Source: Aurelia coerulea (lineage: Eukaryota; Cnidaria; Scyphozoa; Semaeostomeae; Ulmaridae). Taken from it: DNA of 64,000 nucleotides. Location: NCBI GenBank assembly GCA_039566865.1, contig CM076943.1:21362501-21426500 (forward strand), read 5' to 3'. Under the pieces are notes generated by a model that saw nothing but the letters and a program-made list of their open reading frames with translations, was not told the DNA's origin and ran no database searches. Position numbers and translations under genes: made by a program. Positions 58,635 through 64,000 of this stretch are shown in pieces. The first letter of the stretch is position 1. Each line of letters begins with the position of its first letter.

Positions 58635-59555
58635 TTAAAGTTTTGCAAAGATTCGATCCATTTGCTCCCTAAAATCAGAGATCGGGAACGTCCCCGATTC
58701 TTACGATTAGTGTGAACGAGCTTCCCATAAAGTGGGCGACCGTCGTCATCATCGTATTAAGTAATTTGGGAGTCCTTCTAACGAAACTAACTATTTCTAC
58801 ATTTCTAGCATTAAAAATTCAAGCAATTAAATTAGAAATTTTTTGTAGCAAGAGTGTCTTAAAATTCAAGAAACTTCAAAAATGAGTGTATTCTGTGGAA
58901 TAACCTTCAGGCTGAGTCAAAGAAGGCATCGTCCCTTGATAGTTTAAACAATTCTATTCAAGGTTGAACTTTTCTTCCATGGTAAATATCGTATAATTAT
59001 TGTTAAAAAGCTTTTAGCTTTATCAGTTTTTATAATGTAGGTTTATTGTATTGTGTATTGTAACTAAAACCTTTTACTGGAGTGCCTCTTGAAAATCAGC
59101 CTTTGCTGAAGGGCAACCCTCCTTAAATGAATTAAATGAAAATAAATGACATGAAATAGTCAAGAATGAGCATTGGTTAGTACAGGTGCAATTTAAGTAG
59201 CCCACACGGTCTGAAATCTTCCGCCAGTGAATTTTCTTCCATAACTCTTGCAATCTTGAGTGCCTCTGTTGCTCGGACATTGTTATTCAACAAAGCCAGC
59301 AGCTAAACTCCCAACAACTAACATCATTGATCTCTACGCATCCTTTTTGTTCCTATGTGATTTGCTCTGTTACGATCATCTGTTAAGCCTTTCGTGGATG
59401 AGGTCATAGTACAATACTGTTTAAAATTTACAATCAAAACGAAAGAAAAAAGTGCCTTTCTAAATAGTTTTCTTGAAACTATACAGAGAGGTTGCTTGCT
59501 TAGGCTCTGCTGACAGGCTTCCACATCCACGCCCGACAACACCAAGCCTGAATTC

Positions 59556-59600
59556 TGACGTCACTTCCGGCCTCTCTTGCAAGAAAGCTGTGGCGCGAAA
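59556..59600. promoter_or_regulatory. Promoter-like cluster: CRE, ETS and E2F motifs
   Basis: TGACGTCACTTCCGG at 59556-59570 joins a full CRE palindrome to an ETS core. An E2F-type site (ggcgcgaaa) lies at 59592-59600. The sequence downstream offers a possible first exon ending at about 59790 (cagcacagcag/gtaagc). No conserved protein is recognised on either strand. Confidence 0.4.
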
Positions 59601-60749
59601 GTAAAATTTTGTGATAAATGGCGTCAGCAGGCGTCCCAAGTGTCCCAAAGCAAAATATCGAGATATAACGCAATAGCTGTATCTTCGCTCTTTCAAGTTC
59701 TTTGAGCATTTTGGACTCAAAGCTCCTTGGTTTTTCATATTTTTCAAAGGCCCTGGACAACTCTGTTTACAAACTCGGGATTCAGCACAGCAGGTAAGCA
59801 GACTTTATCATAAATTTAACGTTTGTCCTTTGTTTCATGGAAATTTTGTTGAAAGTTTTGGATTCCTCGATGTCGTTTTGTCCTATTTTGCCACCTTTCG
59901 CCAATTGTTGACGAAATAAACTTGTCTTTTTCTCGTCTTGAACTTCGGCTTGCAGTTTCAAGAAAGTGAACTTTTGTTGGCCTAAATTTAACTGAAATTT
60001 TTACAAACTCCAATATTTTCTCAACAAAGACAGGAATTCTCATTTTGGAGATATAACGCAATAGCTGTAAGCATATAGTTTCTAGGAATGTTGCCTGTTT
60101 TGCTGTAGCCTTTGCCAGTTTCCCACAATTTTCAAAGGCAATTTTTCCTCGAGAGCCATGACTATCTAATCTACGTTAACTTTACGTGCTTCCTTTCACA
60201 AACTTGTCTGCTTTTTAGTCAGAAAACAAGCGTTAACCTTGGTTGAATGTATCACTTTCGAACTTAATCTGATGTTTTCAGAAATGAAAGTATTTTAGAG
60301 TACTTGCTAGCTGTTTTGGCCACCAGAGCAATGAGAAGAATAACAAAACTTTGACTTCGCTCTCAGAGAACTTTTCGTCGGGTTTGGCCTAACTGTAAAC
60401 AAACATAAAGTTGCGTTGTTGCTTATTTTCTTCAAGACTAATGGGGAAGCTCTGACCTAGAAATAGGAGATTTGCTTACTAAAACAATGTTATCAAGGCT
60501 ACCTTGTACAAAAATTATCAGCTTTGATTATTTTGCCTATAAATAAGATAGTTTATTGCAATTATTTGCCCTTAAATCTGTTTTCTTGAGCAGGGTATTG
60601 GTGCTCTGATTTAAGTTTGCAAAGACATCTCCTATTTTGGTTTGCTGCTCTTTTTTGTACGTGCAATTCTCTATGAGACAAAGTGAAATTGGCTATGCAG
60701 CAAACATTTTTAGTAGGAGGAAATAATATTGTCTCTGTTTTATTTTAGG

Positions 60750-60905
60750 ACCCAAACAGAACAAGATTATCCTTTACCAGTCAAGCCCAACCTTGAAGCA
60801 GCATTTGACAACAACCACGAAAGACTGCAATTCTTGCCTTTTCAATGCCTGAAGACTGATGCAAAACTGATGGAACATGACTGTTGCAAACAAAGCATTC
60901 AATGA
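60750..60905 (+). other. Possible 3' exon of an unrecognised transcript
   Basis: A good acceptor (tctgttttattttag) is followed by a frame of about 50 codons ending TGA near 60903. It could pair with the donor at about 59790. No homology recognised; may be a long non-coding RNA or chance. Confidence 0.2.
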
Positions 60906-62030
60906 AAAACAATATTATGATATATCAAAAAATTTGAGTAATCCAATAATTGATACTCTGATGATTTTACTCTGGATGATAGGAAGATGGTAAGATAATA
61001 GCAATTGAATCATCACAAAATTGAAATGTTAATGCTTCCAATTCTGAAACAGTCCGAAACATATTCTGAATTTGATCTGCAAAGACAATTGTTTGCAAAG
61101 ACAAAGACAAAGCTCGCCCGTTTCACCCTGTAGCCCCTACTGCCATGCTTATTCATGAGTTTCTGAAAATTACCAAAAAGCAGTTATTGCCGTTGTCCAT
61201 TCAGAAATAGTCATTGCAATTTCGATAGACAGCGTCCTTCCCTATCTTCCTTGTCTGTGAGTTTTTAGAGCCAACAAGAGAAGATTTCCAGACTGCATTG
61301 AGTTGCTCCATCATTGAGAGGAACTTGTCCAGTACAAATAACATATTTTCTATAATTTGCTATCCATTTGTTCATCAAAGACATCTGCCATCATAAACAA
61401 AACGATTTCGGTTCTTGATCCATAAATATCCGAGTTCTTTCGTTGGAAGCTGCTTCTTCTTGTCTCTTTCTTTCTGGCGGGTTGGAGACTTATTTGAAAA
61501 CATGAAAGCATCTCTTGTCCTTCACTGGCAGTAAAAGGATCGCTAGTGCTCTGCATATTGGTTTATTGCTTCGTTTCGTTCAGAATTAAAAAGTTTTCTT
61601 GAAAGCAAGCAGCAAGCAGACCACGCCGCTTCAAAACAATTTCTACGATCTACGGCATTTTCTAAATGTCATGGCTTTCAAGGCGCTGCTTACCGCACCA
61701 AAAACAATGAATTCGAAAAATTTGCCCAAATACGGATGAAAATCTCTTAAAATAAGACCATCACTCCTGTCAAATTGCGTGGAGTTTACCAGGATCTTTA
61801 AATCAAAACGATTTTAGTTTTAAACATTTCTTAGATAAATTCACTACCTTTTAAGATTAAATTAACGCGGAAAAATCACACCGCATCACTGCAAGAAATG
61901 TTCAAAGTCGACGAAAATATTCACTTCCGGTAATTTTCCTATACATTTGTATAGGGGCATCAAAGCGAGGCTGAACTCCTCGAGAAAGGTGTTGTCGGGC
62001 GTGCACATCTGCACGTCTATAAGACAAACA

Positions 62031-62384
62031 TCATTGGCCATTTATTGACCTTTTCAACGGTAACCTCATCAAGTCAGTCCCCTTATTGCGAAAGCTATAT
62101 GATGAGCAGAGCGAATTTCGGGTGAAGAGGTCACACAGGTATTGTGGAGCCAGCTCGTTTAGGGACTTGAAGACCATTGTCTCAGATTCATCAGTTACAA
62201 GTTCTTCAGTGGTCTTCCATCCCAGCCCTTTAATGATATTGAAGTCGCTATTCGTTAATATCCTAGCAGCACGTTTTTGAAGTTTTTGCAACTGATTAAT
62301 TTCAGTTAAATTAGCGCAGCCCCAGACAGAACAGCAGTATCGAATATAGGGCTCAACAATACCTGTTGTGTAGAGAGTTTGCAA
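62031..62384 (-). pseudogene. LINE fragment, post-RT region
   Basis: An open minus frame of 117 codons: [55 protein letters not shown]. It resembles the C-terminal part of the LINE at 38580-39840 ([12 protein letters not shown]). Confidence 0.8.
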
Positions 62385-62456
62385 AGTTCCTCAAAGTAGA
62401 AATGTAAGATGTTATGAAAGCATTATTTTTGTACTTTTGCCCGGGGGCGAAGCTCT

Positions 62457-62590
62457 CATTTCAGTTAAAGCATTGTTTATTTCTATTGTTTTCGAACCAA
62501 ATTTCTTTGTTCTAGCCAACATTGGGGGGGCGATCGCACCCCCTGGCCCCTCAAGTGTCCGCCACTGTGCCCGATTTTTAAAAGCACGTG
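62457..62590 (+). repeat. GCGATCGCACCCCC short repeat, copy 3
   Basis: tcagttaaagcattgtttat through ggggcgatcgcaccccctgg matches 6625-6765 and the inverse of 32262-32375. Confidence 0.75.
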
Positions 62591-62996
62591 TTGCCAATGG
62601 AGCAGTCAGTGTCTTTCGCTCCCCATGGATTGTCCTTGTAGTGTTGTATTGTAATTAGACAAGTACAGGAGAATGTAAGAGGTATTGTAATATTTTATGC
62701 GATTGAATAGAAAAGGCTTCTCAATGTCCTGAAACTACTTTTGGATGCTAGGTAGAAATATAGAGAGAACAAACTAGAGCGCATGTTTTGCTGGTATCGA
62801 CTTACCAAAAAGTAATTCGTTGAAGGAATAAAAGTAGCTTGTACTCGCTCATTACAAAACATTTGGAAATTTTTGTCGGGGCTTTTTAGTAAGAAGTTAG
62901 AGGCAGATAGCTACTCAAACTGAGCGAGGTCTAACTCTTTCAGGCAACTCCGGTGGAGAAAAACTTGAAATTGGCAAAAAGGAATACAGTAAAAAC

Positions 62997-63458
62997 CCGC
63001 ATATAAGAACCACCCACTTATAAGAACCTAAGGCCTAAAACGTTCTAATTTCACCCGATTACAGAAGAACCTATTTATCCTGAAACTCAAGGACGGTTCT
63101 TATCTTTAAAACAGTTAAATGTAAACTACTGGTTGGTAATATGTGATAAACTATTTCAAGAAATTTAGCCAAATACTTAAGTAGATACAAAGCATAAAAA
63201 TTCCTTGTATGAATGTAATTGACACAGATAAGGCTAGGTAAATAAGATTATTCTTTATAAAATTGTGTCAGGATAGTTAGTACCTGAAAACCTTGTTTTC
63301 TTATATTTGGCCTAAATTCCTGAAGATCTGTAATGAATTCTTTTGATAAGAACCTATTTAAGAACCGTTCATCCTGTTTTCAAGAATAGTATCATATGCA
63401 TAAGAACCTAAACAGGGTGATTTCAAAATGTAAGGTTCTTATATGCGGGTTTTTCCTG
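62997..63458. mobile_element. TAAGAACC-iteron element, full length, copy 2
   Basis: 462 bp. Ends cagtaaaaacccgcatataa and, inverted, caggaaaaacccgcatataa, with TA at 62995-62996 and 63459-63460. taagaacc words recur in both orientations. Confidence 0.85.
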
Positions 63459-63643
63459 TAGCCCAAGGGTGGAGTACTCAAGCATATGAATTACAGGGGG
63501 GCTGGGCCCAGAGCTTGTCAGTATGACCCAAAAAATGAGTAGTTGCCAATGGATAACCCAAGAAATAGATTCATTTGATATACAGGCACTGATAAGTCGT
63601 TTGCACAGCCTGCAAGGACCCGATCCTTCGGTCTGTCATGTAA

Positions 63644-63880
63644 ACCCGGGGGGGGGGGGGTACTTGACTTTTAATTGTACGCGGGTGTGTACTCCAAGAA
63701 AAAAAATGTTCACCCGGCTTTAGAAATTTTCTCTCCAAATTATAGCCGGCTTTAGAAAAAATCGGCGTAAAGGACAGAACAGAATAACTTTCGGGTTTGA
63801 GGGAGTGTTTAAACCAGTCGCTATGGCTAGAAATGGGGGTTACAAGAAATGACCTTTTTGCAGAGGGTGGCATGGTTTTT
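63644..63880. mobile_element. Poly-G-ended hAT-like element, left part
   Basis: accc-G12-tacttgacttttaattgtacg matches the termini of 5186-5511. The other end was not located. Confidence 0.5.
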
Positions 63881-64000
63881 ATTGATGAATGATTATTAAT
63901 GAAAATGATTACAGCATGGGCGATAGGACACCAAGGTGTGAAAGTTTATTGTAGCGAGCCACCTTAACGTTTTATTGTTAGCCACCTTAACCAATTGTTT

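Noticed and set aside
62950..63000. Possible next NNT exon after a ctctttcag acceptor (GNSGGEKLEIGKKE)
   Set aside because: Phase fits, but the sequence does not match the conserved GGYAKEMS-type continuation and runs straight into a TA element with no good donor.

Overview
The window is nuclear DNA of an animal. It is AT-rich, introns are long with canonical GT/AG borders, and most of the sequence is old transposable elements. The three recognisable host genes, the LINE protein relatives and the DIRS-like retroelement fit an anthozoan cnidarian, most likely a stony coral. This is inference: no species marker is present. There are no bacterial-style operons, rRNA genes or CRISPR arrays.

Layout. 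(1) 1-15,782, plus strand: the 3' part of an ASZ1/GASZ-like gene (piRNA-pathway scaffold). Eight in-phase exons give 240 residues with a SAM domain and a C-terminal membrane anchor; the ankyrin-repeat part lies left of the window. Its introns hold TA-flanked foldback elements, a broken LINE, a hAT-like MITE and a nested block at 4.0-5.6 kb. (2) 15.8-20.6 kb: foldback elements and a 139-bp tandem array split by a 783-bp TA element. (3) 20,623-21,726, minus strand: an intact single-exon class A GPCR of 367 aa. (4) 21.9-26.1 kb: two LINE fragments on the minus strand (one split by a Harbinger-like MITE), a candidate membrane-anchor terminal exon, and a DIRS-like reverse transcriptase remnant. (5) 26.2-33.0 kb: hAT-like MITEs, a TTAA-flanked element and unrecognised intergenic DNA. 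(6) 33,069 to beyond the right edge, plus strand: the 5' half of mitochondrial NAD(P) transhydrogenase (NNT). Six exons code for 301 residues, ending after the start of the NAD-binding fold, with introns of up to about 12 kb packed with LINEs, MITEs and minisatellites. The next NNT exon is not visible, so the last intron is over 7 kb.

The host genes appear unrelated to each other: a germline mitochondrial-surface scaffold, a receptor and a mitochondrial matrix/inner-membrane proton pump. The most informative content is the transposon record. Many elements can be bounded exactly by their target-site duplications (2-bp TA, 3-bp TTA/TCA, 4-bp TTAA, 8-bp hAT-type). Several are nested, so the insertion order can be read directly, and at least three have a related empty site or a restored reading frame in the same window as internal proof.
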